Positions 36,389 to 45,182 of a stretch of DNA of 64,000 nt are shown piece after piece (positions within the stretch are counted from its first letter, which is position 1; each line of letters starts with the position of its first letter). Position numbers and translations under genes: made by a program. The notes below the pieces were generated by a model. The model was not told the origin of the DNA. It did no database searches and worked only from the letters and a program-made list of their open reading frames with translations. This DNA comes from Comamonas suwonensis (GTDB lineage: Bacteria > Pseudomonadota > Gammaproteobacteria > Burkholderiales > Burkholderiaceae_C): the NCBI RefSeq assembly GCF_012844455.2, contig NZ_JABBCQ020000007.1, positions 1 through 64,000 of the forward strand, given 5' to 3'.

Positions 36389-37699
36389 ATGGCCGTTAAC
36401 GTTGAAACTCTTGAAAAGCTCGAGCGCAAGATCACGCTGAGCGTGCCCCTGTCTGCTATCCAGGCCGAAGTGGATGCACGTCTGAAGAACGTTGCGCGCA
36501 CTGTGAAGATGGACGGTTTCCGTCCTGGTAAGGTGCCGATGAGCGTTGTGGCTCAGCGCCATGGCTACGCTGTTCAGTACGAAGTGCTGAACGACAAGGT
36601 GGGCGAGGCTTTCGCGGCTGCCGTGACTGAAGCTGACCTGCGCGTTGCTGGTCAGCCCAAGATCACCGAAAAGGAAGGCGCTGCCGAAGGCGAAGCCCTG
36701 TTCGAGGCCGTGTTCGAAGTGATGCCTGAAGTCAAGATCGGTGATCTGACTGCTGCTGAAGTGGAAAAGCTGTCCACGAGTGTGGACGACGCTGCTATCG
36801 ACAAGACTGTGGACATTCTGCGCAAGCAGCGTCGCACTTTCGTCGAGCGCGCAGCTAATGAAGCTGCTGTGGACGGCGATCGCGTGACTGTGGACTTCGA
36901 AGGCAAGATCGACGGCGAAACTTTCTCCGGCGGCAAGGCAGAAGACTTCCAGTTCCTGGTTGGCGAAGGCCAGATGCTCAAGGAATTCGAAGACGCAACC
37001 CGCGGCATGAAGGCTGGCGAGTCCAAGACTTTCCCCCTGGCTTTCCCCGCTGACTACCACGGTGAAGACGTGGCCGGCAAGACTGCCGACTTCCTGGTGA
37101 CAGTGAAGAAGGTGGAAGCCGCTATCTTGCCCGAAGTGAATGCCGAGTTTGTGAAGACTCTGGGCGTGGACGGCGGTTCGGTTGAAGCCCTGCGCGAAGA
37201 CATCAAGAAGAACCTGGAGCGCGAAGTGAAGTTCCGCGTTCAAGGCCGCAACAAGCAAGCCGTGATGGACGCTCTGGTGTCCGTGGCTGAGCTGGATTTG
37301 CCTAAGGCTTCTGTGCAAGCTGAAGTGGGTCGTCTGCTGGAAGGCGCTCGCGCTGAACTGGAACAACGCGGTATCAAGGACGCAGCCAAGGCTGAAATCC
37401 CTGAAGACATCTTCCTGCCCCAGGCAGAGCGTCGCGTGCGTCTGGGTCTGGTGGTGGCTGAGCTGGTCAAGACCAACGAACTGCACGCTACGCCTGAGCA
37501 GATCAAGGCTCACGTGGAAGAGCTGGCTTCCAGCTACGAGAAGCCTGAAGACGTGGTGCGCTGGTACTTCGGTGACCGCAACCGTCTGGCCGAAGTGGAA
37601 GCTGTTGTGATCGAAAACAACGTGACCGAGTTCGTGCTGGCCAAGGCCAAGGTGACGGACAAGGCGGTGTCCTTCGACGAACTGATGGGTCAGGCTTAA
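36389..37699 (+). CDS. tig: Trigger factor (ribosome-associated chaperone/prolyl isomerase)
   Basis: Ribosome-bound chaperone that shields nascent chains. It has 436 residues with the three expected domains: ribosome-binding N-terminal domain with the signature [12 protein letters not shown] (consensus GFRxGKxP), FKBP-type prolyl isomerase domain (about 150-245, [17 protein letters not shown]) and the helical C-terminal chaperone arms. The ATG at 36389 has an AGGA ribosome site 8 nt upstream; the in-frame extension to 36227 lacks similarity. The order tig-clpP-clpX-lon is the conserved proteobacterial proteostasis block. Confidence 0.95.
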   Translation: MAVNVETLEKLERKITLSVPLSAIQAEVDARLKNVARTVKMDGFRPGKVPMSVVAQRHGYAVQYEVLNDKVGEAFAAAVTEADLRVAGQPKITEKEGAAEGEALFEAVFEVMPEVKIGDLTAAEVEKLSTSVDDAAIDKTVDILRKQRRTFVERAANEAAVDGDRVTVDFEGKIDGETFSGGKAEDFQFLVGEGQMLKEFEDATRGMKAGESKTFPLAFPADYHGEDVAGKTADFLVTVKKVEAAILPEVNAEFVKTLGVDGGSVEALREDIKKNLEREVKFRVQGRNKQAVMDALVSVAELDLPKASVQAEVGRLLEGARAELEQRGIKDAAKAEIPEDIFLPQAERRVRLGLVVAELVKTNELHATPEQIKAHVEELASSYEKPEDVVRWYFGDRNRLAEVEAVVIENNVTEFVLAKAKVTDKAVSFDELMGQA

Positions 37700-37752
37700 T
37701 CGCTGTTGATCTATTGTCGGTACTTGCCCTAGGCCGGTACTGATAAGTTGAA

Positions 37753-37789
37753 AAGCGGGGCTTGTGCTTTTGCGCGCAAGCCCCATTTT
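37753..37789 (+). terminator. Intrinsic terminator between tig and clpP
   Basis: Stem GGGGCTTG / CAAGCCCC enclosing TGCTTTTGCGCG, followed by ATTTTCATTT. It probably separates tig from clpP transcription, perhaps incompletely. Confidence 0.65.
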
Positions 37790-37834
37790 CATTTCAGAAT
37801 GCGGCTACAGTAGGCGCATAGCACTGGAGAAAAC

Positions 37835-38443
37835 ATGAGCGCATTGGATACACTGGGTTTGGGCATGGTTCCCATGGTCGTTGAACAGTCGGGTCGCGGT
37901 GAGCGCTCTTACGACATCTATTCGCGTCTGCTCAAAGAACGCGTGATTTTCCTGGTCGGTGAGGTCAATGACCAAACCGCCAATCTGGTGGTCGCTCAGT
38001 TGCTGTTTCTGGAAAGCGAAAATCCTGACAAGGATATTTCCTTCTACATCAACTCTCCTGGCGGCAGCGTGTCGGCAGGCATGGCGATTTTTGACACCAT
38101 GAATTTCATCAAGCCAGATGTGTCCACGCTGTGCACAGGCATGGCTGCGAGCATGGGCGCGTTCCTGCTTTCCGCAGGCGCCAAGGGCAAGCGTTATGCA
38201 TTGCCCAATGCTCAGGTCATGATTCATCAGCCTTTGGGTGGTGCGCGTGGTCAGGCCACTGAAATTGAAATTCATGCCCGTGAAATCCTCAAGACGCGCG
38301 AGCGCTTGAACAAGATTCTGGCGGAGCAGACGGGTCAGCCGCTGGAACGCATCCAGCGCGACACCGAACGCGACTATTACCTTTCCGCCGACGAGGCCAA
38401 GGAATATGGTCTGGTTGATCAGGTGATCAGCAAGCGTTCTTGA
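37835..38443 (+). CDS. clpP: ATP-dependent Clp protease proteolytic subunit
   Basis: Serine protease barrel subunit, 202 residues. The catalytic triad is visible: Ser in [11 protein letters not shown], His in VMIHQPLGG and Asp in the [14 protein letters not shown] region. The propeptide-like start [27 protein letters not shown] is typical. It degrades unfolded proteins delivered by the ClpX encoded 176 nt downstream. Confidence 0.96.
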   Translation: MSALDTLGLGMVPMVVEQSGRGERSYDIYSRLLKERVIFLVGEVNDQTANLVVAQLLFLESENPDKDISFYINSPGGSVSAGMAIFDTMNFIKPDVSTLCTGMAASMGAFLLSAGAKGKRYALPNAQVMIHQPLGGARGQATEIEIHAREILKTRERLNKILAEQTGQPLERIQRDTERDYYLSADEAKEYGLVDQVISKRS

Positions 38444-38457
38444 AATTGCTAGCGCCA

Positions 38458-38478
38458 AGCCCAGTCTCTGACTGGGCT
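38458..38478 (+). terminator. Terminator-like hairpin between clpP and clpX
   Basis: Perfect stem AGCCCAGTC / GACTGGGCT with a 3-nt loop TCT but no T-run after it. It may attenuate or stabilise the clpP end rather than terminate. Confidence 0.4.
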
Positions 38479-38619
38479 GCAAGGCCGCTTCAATCAAAAA
38501 TCTGATCGCTGTTCAAAGGCTTTCAGAGCTTGCTCGGCGGCGTTTGTCCCTGAAGGCATGCGCCGCCTTGTCTTTGGTTATCATTAATTTTCGTTTTTTC
38601 GTAACGAGGCATAGCCCCC

Positions 38620-39882
38620 ATGGCCGATAAAAAAGGCTCTTCCACCGAAAAGAATTTGTATTGCACCTTCTGCGGCAAAAGCCAGCATGAGGTCAAGAAA
38701 CTGATTGCCGGCCCGTCCGTGTTCATCTGCGATGAGTGCATCGACTTGTGCAATGAGATCATTCGCGACGAACAGCCTGCTGTCGACCCCAAGGAAGGTC
38801 GTGGAGATCTGCCTACGCCCGCAGATATCAAGAACAATCTTGATAACTACGTGATCGGGCAGGAGAAGGCCAAGCGTACGCTGGCTGTGGCGGTATACAA
38901 CCACTACAAGCGCCTCAATCACAAAGATAAAGCTGGCAAGGACGATGTAGAGCTGACCAAGAGCAATATCTTGCTGATTGGCCCCACCGGTTCTGGTAAG
39001 ACGCTGCTGGCTCAGACGCTGGCACGCCAGCTCAATGTGCCATTTGTGATGGCCGATGCCACCACGCTGACCGAAGCCGGTTATGTGGGTGAGGACGTTG
39101 AAAACATCATCCAGAAGCTGCTGCAAACCTGCGACTACGATGTTGAGCGGGCTCAGCGCGGCATTATTTACATCGACGAAATCGACAAGATTTCGCGTAA
39201 GTCTGAAAACCCCAGCATCACCCGTGATGTTTCGGGTGAGGGCGTGCAGCAGGCTCTGCTCAAGCTGATTGAAGGCACGATGGCCAGCATTCCGCCTCAG
39301 GGTGGCCGCAAGCATCCCAATCAGGACTTCCTGCAGATCGATACGACCAATATCCTGTTCATCTGCAGCGGCGCGTTTGCAGGGCTGGAAAAAGTCATCG
39401 AGAACCGCACTGAGGCTTCTGGTATCGGCTTTGGCGCTACCGTCAAGAGCAAGAAGCAGCGCTCTATCTCCGACATCTTCATGGAGATTGAGCCTGAAGA
39501 CCTGATCAAGTTCGGCATCATCCCTGAGCTGGTAGGTCGCATGCCCGTAGTGACTGCGCTGGCTGAGCTGAGCGAAGAGGCGCTGGTGCAGATCCTGACT
39601 GAGCCCAAAAACGCGCTGGTCAAGCAGTACAGCAAGCTGTTGGCCATGGAAGGCGTGGAACTGGAAATCCGCCCTGCCGCCTTGAAGGCCATTGCTCGCA
39701 AGGCGCTGGCCCGCAAGACCGGTGCTCGTGGTTTGCGCTCCATCGTGGAGCAGTCGCTGATCAGCACCATGTTCGAGCTGCCAACCGCAGAAAACGTGGA
39801 AAAAGTCGTGGTGGAAGAAGCAACGATTGAAGACGGTAAAGAGCCGTTGCTGGTTTACCGCGAAGCCGCCAAAAAGGCTTGA
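38620..39882 (+). CDS. clpX: ATP-dependent Clp protease ATP-binding subunit ClpX
   Basis: AAA+ unfoldase, 420 residues. The N-terminal zinc-binding domain has the four Cys in CTFCGK and CDECIDLC. Walker A is [10 protein letters not shown], Walker B is [10 protein letters not shown], and the sensor-2 Arg lies in [11 protein letters not shown]. The pore loop GYVGED is present, and the ClpP-contacting IGF-like loop appears as IGFGA ([12 protein letters not shown]). It recognises tagged substrates and feeds them to ClpP. Confidence 0.96.
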   Translation: MADKKGSSTEKNLYCTFCGKSQHEVKKLIAGPSVFICDECIDLCNEIIRDEQPAVDPKEGRGDLPTPADIKNNLDNYVIGQEKAKRTLAVAVYNHYKRLNHKDKAGKDDVELTKSNILLIGPTGSGKTLLAQTLARQLNVPFVMADATTLTEAGYVGEDVENIIQKLLQTCDYDVERAQRGIIYIDEIDKISRKSENPSITRDVSGEGVQQALLKLIEGTMASIPPQGGRKHPNQDFLQIDTTNILFICSGAFAGLEKVIENRTEASGIGFGATVKSKKQRSISDIFMEIEPEDLIKFGIIPELVGRMPVVTALAELSEEALVQILTEPKNALVKQYSKLLAMEGVELEIRPAALKAIARKALARKTGARGLRSIVEQSLISTMFELPTAENVEKVVVEEATIEDGKEPLLVYREAAKKA

Positions 39883-40038
39883 TACTGTAGCTGGCATGCA
39901 AGGCGCGTGACGAAAAGTCATCGCTTTGTAGCCGCAGGCTGAAAGGCAATGCCCCTGGTGAAGCAAAAACAATTTGTTGCCAGGGGTTGAAATACACCGG
40001 TAGGCGGACCATCTTCCGCTGAGAAACCGAGGATATCT

Positions 40039-42456
40039 ATGTCTGCAAAAAAACCTTTGCCTTCTACCGAGCTGACTCTGCCACTGCTGCCGTTGCGCGA
40101 TGTAGTGGTGTTTCCGCATATGGTGATCCCGCTGTTCGTGGGGCGCGCCAAGAGCATCAAGGCTCTGGAGCTGGCCATGGACGGCGACCGTCGCATCATG
40201 CTGGTGGCGCAAAAGACGGCGTCCAAAGATGAGCCTGCTGCTGAAGACATGTTTGATGTGGGCTGTGTGTCCACCATCTTGCAGATGCTCAAGCTGCCCG
40301 ATGGCACCGTGAAGGTGCTGGTCGAAGGCCAGCAGCGCGCCTTGGTCAAGCTGATTAATGACGAAGATACGCATTTCACAGCCTCCGTCGCGCCTGTTGA
40401 GTCAGTGGGCGAAGGCGCACATGCGCAAAGCGAAATCGAAGCGCTGCGCCGTGCGGTGACACAGCAGTTTGACCAGTACGTCAAACTCAACAAGAAGATT
40501 CCTCAGGAAATTCTGACCTCTATCGCCAGCATCGACGATGCAGGTCGCCTGACCGACACCATTGCGGCCCACCTGCCATTGAAGCTTGAGAGCAAGCAGG
40601 CCGTTTTGGACCTGGTGGACATCAAGGAGCGTCTGGAAAACCTGTTCGAGCAGCTTGAGCGCGAGGTAGACATCCTCAACGTCGACAAGCGCATCCGTGG
40701 CCGCGTCAAGCGTCAAATGGAAAAGAACCAGCGTGACTTCTATCTGAATGAGCAGGTCAAAGCCATTCAGAAGGAGTTGGGCGAAGGCGAAGACGGCGCA
40801 GACATCGAAGAGATCGAAAAGAAGATCAAACTCGCCAAGATGCCTGCCGAGGCGCGCAAGAAGGCAGAAGCGGAGATCAAAAAGCTCAAGCTGATGTCAC
40901 CCATGTCGGCAGAAGCGTCGGTGGTGCGTAACTACATTGAAGTGCTGACGGGTCTGCCTTGGTCCAAGAAGACCAAGATCAAGCACGACCTGGCCAACGC
41001 CGAAGAAGTGCTCAACGAAGATCACTTTGGCCTGGATAAGGTCAAGGACCGCATTCTTGAGTATCTTGCAGTGCAGCAGCGCGTGGACAAGGTCAAGGCG
41101 CCCATCCTGTGTTTGGTAGGGCCTCCTGGTGTGGGTAAGACCTCGTTGGGGCAGTCCATTGCCAAAGCCACGGGGCGCAAGTATGTGCGTATGGCGCTTG
41201 GCGGCATGCGTGACGAAGCTGAGATTCGCGGACACCGCCGTACTTATATCGGAGCCATGCCGGGCAAGGTGTTGCAGAGCCTCGAGAAAGTGGGCACACG
41301 CAACCCTTTGTTCCTGCTTGATGAAATCGACAAGCTGGGCATGGATTTCCGCGGCGATCCATCGAGCGCCTTGCTGGAAGTGCTGGACCCCGAGCAGAAC
41401 AACAAATTTGGCGACCACTATGTGGAAGTCGACTTCGACCTGTCTGACGTGATGTTTGTGGCGACTTCTAACTCTATGAACATTCCTTCGGCGCTGCTGG
41501 ACCGTATGGAGGTGATTCGTCTGTCGGGCTATACCGAAGACGAAAAAACCAATATCGCCATGCGCTACCTGCTGCCTAAGCAGATCACCAACAATGGTGT
41601 GAAGGAGAGCGAGCTGGAGGTGACCGAGTCCGCTATTCGTGACATCGTGCGCTACTACACCCGTGAAGCGGGCGTGCGTTCTCTGGAGCGCGAGCTGTCC
41701 AAAATTTGCCGCAAGGTGGTCAAGGGATTGCAACTGGGCAAGCTCAAGCCTCAGGTCGTGGTGAATGCCGACAACCTGAATGACTACTTGGGTGTGCGCA
41801 AGTTCAGCTACGGCCGTGCGGAGCATGCCAACCAGGTGGGGCAGGTGGTGGGTCTGGCCTGGACGGAAGTGGGCGGCGATTTGCTGACCATTGAAGCGGC
41901 CATCATGCCTGGTAAGGGTGTCATCACGCGTACCGGCTCGCTGGGCGATGTGATGAAGGAATCCGTGGAAGCCGCCCGTACTGTGGTGCGTAGCCGCGCA
42001 CGCCTGCTGGGTATCAAGGATGAGGCCTTTGAGAAGAAGGATATCCATGTGCACGTGCCAGATGGCGCGACGCCCAAGGATGGTCCCAGCGCTGGTGCGG
42101 CCATGACCACGGCTTTTGTCTCGGCGCTCACAGGTATCCCGGTGCGTGCTGATGTGGCGATGACGGGTGAAATTACCCTGCGTGGTGAAGTTACGGCGAT
42201 TGGTGGACTGAAGGAGAAACTGCTGGCCGCTCTGCGTGGTGGCATCAAGACTGTGCTAATCCCTGAAGAGAACGCCAAGGACTTGCAGGATATTCCGGAT
42301 AACGTGAAGAGCGGTCTGGAGATCATTCCTGTGAAGTGGATTGACCAAGTTCTCAAGGTCGCTTTGGAGCGCGTGCCCGATCCTTTATCTGAGGAAACAG
42401 TGCCTGCTGTAGCCGCTGCGGATGCCAAGCCTACAGAGGCTGCAATCAAGCACTAA
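40039..42456 (+). CDS. lon: ATP-dependent protease Lon
   Basis: AAA+ serine protease, 805 residues, full length for LonA. N-terminal substrate-binding domain starts LPLLPLRDVVVFPHMVIPLFVGR; Walker A is GPPGVGKTSL, Walker B is LFLLDEIDKLG, and the protease domain has the catalytic Ser in PKDGPSAGAAM and Lys in AIGGLKEKLLAA. It lies 156 nt after clpX. The C-terminal tail is Ala-rich. It degrades damaged and regulatory proteins. Confidence 0.96.
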   Translation: MSAKKPLPSTELTLPLLPLRDVVVFPHMVIPLFVGRAKSIKALELAMDGDRRIMLVAQKTASKDEPAAEDMFDVGCVSTILQMLKLPDGTVKVLVEGQQRALVKLINDEDTHFTASVAPVESVGEGAHAQSEIEALRRAVTQQFDQYVKLNKKIPQEILTSIASIDDAGRLTDTIAAHLPLKLESKQAVLDLVDIKERLENLFEQLEREVDILNVDKRIRGRVKRQMEKNQRDFYLNEQVKAIQKELGEGEDGADIEEIEKKIKLAKMPAEARKKAEAEIKKLKLMSPMSAEASVVRNYIEVLTGLPWSKKTKIKHDLANAEEVLNEDHFGLDKVKDRILEYLAVQQRVDKVKAPILCLVGPPGVGKTSLGQSIAKATGRKYVRMALGGMRDEAEIRGHRRTYIGAMPGKVLQSLEKVGTRNPLFLLDEIDKLGMDFRGDPSSALLEVLDPEQNNKFGDHYVEVDFDLSDVMFVATSNSMNIPSALLDRMEVIRLSGYTEDEKTNIAMRYLLPKQITNNGVKESELEVTESAIRDIVRYYTREAGVRSLERELSKICRKVVKGLQLGKLKPQVVVNADNLNDYLGVRKFSYGRAEHANQVGQVVGLAWTEVGGDLLTIEAAIMPGKGVITRTGSLGDVMKESVEAARTVVRSRARLLGIKDEAFEKKDIHVHVPDGATPKDGPSAGAAMTTAFVSALTGIPVRADVAMTGEITLRGEVTAIGGLKEKLLAALRGGIKTVLIPEENAKDLQDIPDNVKSGLEIIPVKWIDQVLKVALERVPDPLSEETVPAVAAADAKPTEAAIKH

Positions 42457-42565
42457 GCGTGTTTTTATGAAAAATGTGGCGTTTTTTCTGAGACCCCTCA
42501 GAACTGCGCTACAATTCATTCATCGCAGCAAACAACGTTGTACAATGTTGGGCTTCGGTAGATTT

Positions 42566-42641
42566 GCGGGAATAGCTCAGTTGGTAGAGCGATACCTTGC
42601 CAAGGTATAGGTCGACGGTTCGAACCCGTTTTCCCGCTCCA
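42566..42641 (+). tRNA. tRNA-Gly (anticodon GCC), copy 1
   Basis: 76-nt cloverleaf: acceptor GCGGGAA / TTCCCGC, D arm, anticodon arm ACCTT-GCC-AAGGT region giving GCC, T arm with GGTTCGAACC, encoded CCA. First of three tandem copies. Confidence 0.96.
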
Positions 42642-42698
42642 GATTTTTAGAATCTGTAGCAATACAGATTCGCATCAGAAGGTGAAGGCCTTTTGAAT

Positions 42699-42774
42699 GC
42701 GGGAATAGCTCAGTTGGTAGAGCGATACCTTGCCAAGGTATAGGTCGACGGTTCGAACCCGTTTTCCCGCTCCA
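42699..42774 (+). tRNA. tRNA-Gly (anticodon GCC), copy 2
   Basis: Identical to copy 1 over 76 nt, including the encoded CCA. Confidence 0.96.
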
Positions 42775-42832
42775 GATTTTTAGAATCTGTAGCAATACAG
42801 ATTCGCATCAGAAGGTCCAAACTTTTTGATTT

Positions 42833-42908
42833 GCGGGAATAGCTCAGTTGGTAGAGCGATACCTTGCCAAGGTATAGGTCGACGGTTCGAACCCGTTTTC
42901 CCGCTCCA
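42833..42908 (+). tRNA. tRNA-Gly (anticodon GCC), copy 3
   Basis: Identical to copies 1 and 2 over 76 nt; only 15 nt before tRNA-Cys, so the four tRNAs are probably one transcript. Confidence 0.96.
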
Positions 42909-42923
42909 GTTTTTTGTGATGAC

Positions 42924-42997
42924 GGCGCGATAGCAAAGCGGTTATGCCCCGGATTGCAAATCCGGTTAGACCAGTTCGACTCTGGTTCGCGCCTCCA
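42924..42997 (+). tRNA. tRNA-Cys (anticodon GCA), probable island insertion site
   Basis: 74 nt: acceptor GGCGCGA / TCGCGCC, anticodon stem CCGGA / TCCGG around TTGCAAA with anticodon GCA, T arm CCAGTTCGACTCTGG, encoded CCA. Closely resembles E. coli tRNA-Cys. A tyrosine recombinase starts 179 nt downstream, which makes the 3' end of this gene the likely attachment site. Confidence 0.95.
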
Positions 42998-43011
42998 ATA
43001 TTGATAGCAGT

Positions 43012-43048
43012 AAGCCCTGTAGATTCAACGATCTACGGGGCTTTTGCT
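43012..43048 (+). terminator. Intrinsic terminator of the tRNA cluster
   Basis: Stem AAGCCCTGTAGAT / ATCTACGGGGCTT (one T-G wobble) with loop TCAACG, then TT and TTGCTTTTTG. Confidence 0.85.
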
Positions 43049-43111
43049 TTTTGTCAATGGCTCCATAAACACGGACACCACGGCTGGGATATGCCTCAAA
43101 ACGCCTCATTT

Positions 43112-43175
43112 GCGTAGCATTGCTACGCTGCCACGGATAGGGTAATCCGGGGCAGTCACTGCAAAGGAAGTGACT
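43112..43175 (+). promoter_or_regulatory. Two inverted repeats before the integrase; ribosome site in a hairpin loop
   Basis: GCGTAGC-ATT-GCTACGC (43112-43128) is a perfect 7-bp inverted repeat. A second, AGTCACT-GCAAAGGA-AGTGACT (43154-43175), ends exactly at the integrase ATG at 43176 and places the AAAGGA ribosome site in its 8-nt loop. The first may be a recombinase or repressor site; the second could modulate translation. Confidence 0.6.
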
Positions 43176-44381
43176 ATGGCTAGACCGCACGGCAAAAAGT
43201 TCCAGGCTCGGATCATCGACAAACGCCTCCCCAAAGGAAAGCATTTCAAGACATTTCAAAGCAAAAGTGATGCTGAAAACTACGAAGATGAGGTGCGTGC
43301 ATCGCTTAACCGGGGTGTTGTTCCTGCATTCATCCTTGATGAAGATGCCCCGGCCAATGCCAGTGCGTCTTATGTCCGGTCCGGAATGCTTGGCGATCTT
43401 GTCACCGCGTACAGAGAGCACAACGCATCCATCTCAGCGACTGATCGGGATCTATGTCAGATCCTGATGCACTACATCGAGAAGACCAAAATTCAAGATG
43501 TAACCTACCCTTGGCTTGAGTCGTTTGCGAAATTCTTGAGAGTTGATGAGAACCTGGCGCCTAACAGCATCCGCGGCCGCGTTGGCTGCCTTGGAAGGGC
43601 GTGGCGCTGGTATCACGCAGCTAATGAGATCGATGCACCAGACCCATGGGGAAAGCTCCCAGAGGGGTACTCAATCGTCACGAGCAAGAAAGAGATTGAG
43701 CAGATTCTGGCAAATGGAGGAGAGATCAAAGATGGTGCACCAAGAAATAGGCGTCTAGCTCCAGGCGAGTATGAAGCGATCATTGAGGTCCTTGACGGGC
43801 AGCGCGTCAAAGATGAAGTGACGCAGCCGCTCATCGCCAATCCAGAGATGAGAGTTCTATTCATATTGATCGCAAACACAGGGATGCGGCTTCGTGAAGC
43901 CTATCGTCTGCGGGTTTCATCATTTGTCGAAGCAGAAGGGGTTCCGCGTGGCGTGGCGATTGTTCAGACAACGAAAGGGCATCGCGGTAAAGCGCCGCCA
44001 AGAGAGGTTCCGATTTTGCAAATCGTCTTAAATGAGTTGAATCCATGGATTGAAAGCCTGGGCGATGGCGCTGATTTGTTGTTTCCCGGAGTTTGGGATG
44101 GCAGCAATGTTGAAGAAGACCTGAGAAAAACAAGCAATTCGATTGCCAGAAAATTCAAAAATGTTTTCAAACAAGCAGGAGCGATGGATCTAAACGAACA
44201 CGATCTTCGTCATGAAGCTACATGCAGATGGTTCACCCTCAAGAATCCGGATGGGCCGGGCTGGTTCTATAACCAGTGGGAAATTATGAATTTAATGGGT
44301 TGGACATCGGACGCAATGATTGCCCGATACCTTTCACTGCGAGGCAGTTCTGCTGCTAGAGCAGCTAAGGCCGGCCTCTAA
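43176..44381 (+). CDS. Tyrosine recombinase (phage-type integrase)
   Basis: Site-specific recombinase, 401 residues, presumably the enzyme that inserted this island at tRNA-Cys. The catalytic set is visible: Arg in NTGMRLREAYRL (about residue 237), Lys in QTTKGHRGK, HxxR in EHDLRHEATCRWF (about 342), Trp in place of the usual His in LMGWTSDAMIA, and the nucleophile Tyr in MIARYLSL (about 385). The N-terminal half has an Arm-like basic region (GKKFQARIIDKRLPKGKHFK). I start at ATG 43176, served by AAAGGAAG; the GTG at 43170 overlaps that site. It reads away from the tRNA. No excisionase is obvious, though an HTH gene of that size lies at 45451. Confidence 0.93.
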   Translation: MARPHGKKFQARIIDKRLPKGKHFKTFQSKSDAENYEDEVRASLNRGVVPAFILDEDAPANASASYVRSGMLGDLVTAYREHNASISATDRDLCQILMHYIEKTKIQDVTYPWLESFAKFLRVDENLAPNSIRGRVGCLGRAWRWYHAANEIDAPDPWGKLPEGYSIVTSKKEIEQILANGGEIKDGAPRNRRLAPGEYEAIIEVLDGQRVKDEVTQPLIANPEMRVLFILIANTGMRLREAYRLRVSSFVEAEGVPRGVAIVQTTKGHRGKAPPREVPILQIVLNELNPWIESLGDGADLLFPGVWDGSNVEEDLRKTSNSIARKFKNVFKQAGAMDLNEHDLRHEATCRWFTLKNPDGPGWFYNQWEIMNLMGWTSDAMIARYLSLRGSSAARAAKAGL

Positions 44382-44395
44382 CAGACAATCAAAAA

Positions 44396-44468
44396 ATCTC
44401 CAAAACTAAATGAAGTTGGGCCGTGCTAAGGCGCAACTCAGGGTTTTGGAGATAAACGTCTAGACGTT
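44396..44468. other. Nested hairpin plus perfect palindrome downstream of the integrase
   Basis: Outer stem of 11 perfect pairs ATCTCCAAAAC (44396-44406) / GTTTTGGAGAT (44443-44453). Inside it is a second stem AGTTG-G-GCC (44414-44422) / GGC-G-CAACT (44430-44438) with one mismatch and a GTGCTAA loop. Two nt later stands the perfect 14-bp palindrome AACGTCTAGACGTT (44455-44468). There is no T-run, so a plain terminator is unlikely. It could be a structured RNA, a recombination site or an operator for the next gene. Confidence 0.6.
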
Positions 44469-44499
44469 CAAACTAAAAGCAACTCAACCAAGGTGCTTT

Positions 44500-44817
44500 A
44501 TGAAAAACGTCTTCATACTCTTCGTTTTCTCTATGTTTTCAGCATTTGCAAATGCATCACCAACAAGCACACGTCTAATTAATGAGCAGAATATTGCTCA
44601 AGAATTTATTGATCATGGTGTCTGCGAGAAGCCAGGTTATGAGTATTTTCAGCTCATGAAGCTCAAAGAGCGCCCCGATGGTAAACACGATTACATCGTT
44701 CGCTCAAAAGAAAATTCATATGCTGGAGTTGTTGATATGCACAATGCGCGCGACACAATTGCGCGACAACTGCGCGGAAAAGATGTTGGCACTGTGTTTT
44801 GCTTCATTCTGGAGTAA
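44500..44817 (+). CDS. Small secreted protein of unknown function
   Basis: Not recognised. The 105-residue product has a clear signal peptide (MKNVFILFVFSMFSAFANA, cut before S or after NA). The mature part of about 86 residues is mixed charged (KLKERPDGKHDYIVRSKENS) and has two Cys, which could form a disulfide in the periplasm. Base composition is AT-richer than the chromosome to the left. It is followed at 2 nt by another unknown gene on the same strand, so the three small genes 44500-45454 form one operon. Confidence 0.65.
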   Translation: MKNVFILFVFSMFSAFANASPTSTRLINEQNIAQEFIDHGVCEKPGYEYFQLMKLKERPDGKHDYIVRSKENSYAGVVDMHNARDTIARQLRGKDVGTVFCFILE

Positions 44818-44819
44818 CT

Positions 44820-45182
44820 ATGCTGAACGCTCCAGACAGAGCTTTTTTAGTCTACATTGTTAATAAAACAAAAGACCAAAAGCTCAATAAGCTTGTCTCA
44901 AAAATGTCGGACCACCGAACATTTTCTCTACCTTTTCAGAAGGAAAAATACGAGAAAATCGGTGCTGCTCGCAGAGAATTTGAGTCTCGCATACTTCAAA
45001 AAATGGAGCTAGATCCAGGCTTCACGCGAGATTTCATCGAGAAGGTTGGAGAAATGTCAGTAATGACATCTGAGCATGCAAATCTCGGAGCAATAGTAAA
45101 TGGATTGCACGCAGCAGCTATTTCTCAGCTATCTGCAAGTGCAGCTCAGTCTGTAATTAATGACATTCTTGGTGAGCTATGA
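44820..45182 (+). CDS. Hypothetical protein in the island's small-gene operon
   Basis: Not recognised. 120 residues, predicted mostly helical and soluble (KTKDQKLNKLVSKMSDH; AQSVINDILGEL). The ATG at 44820 has a GGAG ribosome site 6 nt upstream that overlaps the end of the preceding gene; the frame to its left is rejected. The stop overlaps the next start by 4 nt (ATGA), which argues that this and the next gene are functionally linked. A partner role is inference. Confidence 0.65.
   Translation: MLNAPDRAFLVYIVNKTKDQKLNKLVSKMSDHRTFSLPFQKEKYEKIGAARREFESRILQKMELDPGFTRDFIEKVGEMSVMTSEHANLGAIVNGLHAAAISQLSASAAQSVINDILGEL

Larger units (their letters stand above)
42566..42908 (+). repeat. Tandem triplication of tRNA-Gly with its spacer
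   Basis: The tRNA-Gly gene occurs at 42566, 42699 and 42833 (periods 133 and 134 nt). The spacers share their first 41 nt and then diverge. Each contains a perfect 9-bp hairpin GAATCTGTA-GCAA-TACAGATTC (42650-42671 and 42783-42804) with a GNRA tetraloop, possibly a processing or stability element in a joint precursor. Confidence 0.9.

Noticed and set aside
36377..37792. 471-codon antisense frame over tig
   Set aside because: Mirror of trigger factor codon usage; Phe/His/Leu-rich and without known features.
38584..40374. 596-codon antisense frame over clpX and the clpX-lon gap
   Set aside because: Antisense to a conserved gene, Leu/Gln/His-rich, with no recognisable motif.
42566..42908. Regular repeats suggesting a CRISPR array
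   Set aside because: The repeat units are tRNA-Gly genes of 76 nt with near-constant spacers; no cas genes nearby.
44396..44453. Retron or group II intron RNA downstream of the integrase
   Set aside because: No reverse transcriptase gene is present in the window; the nested stems are short.
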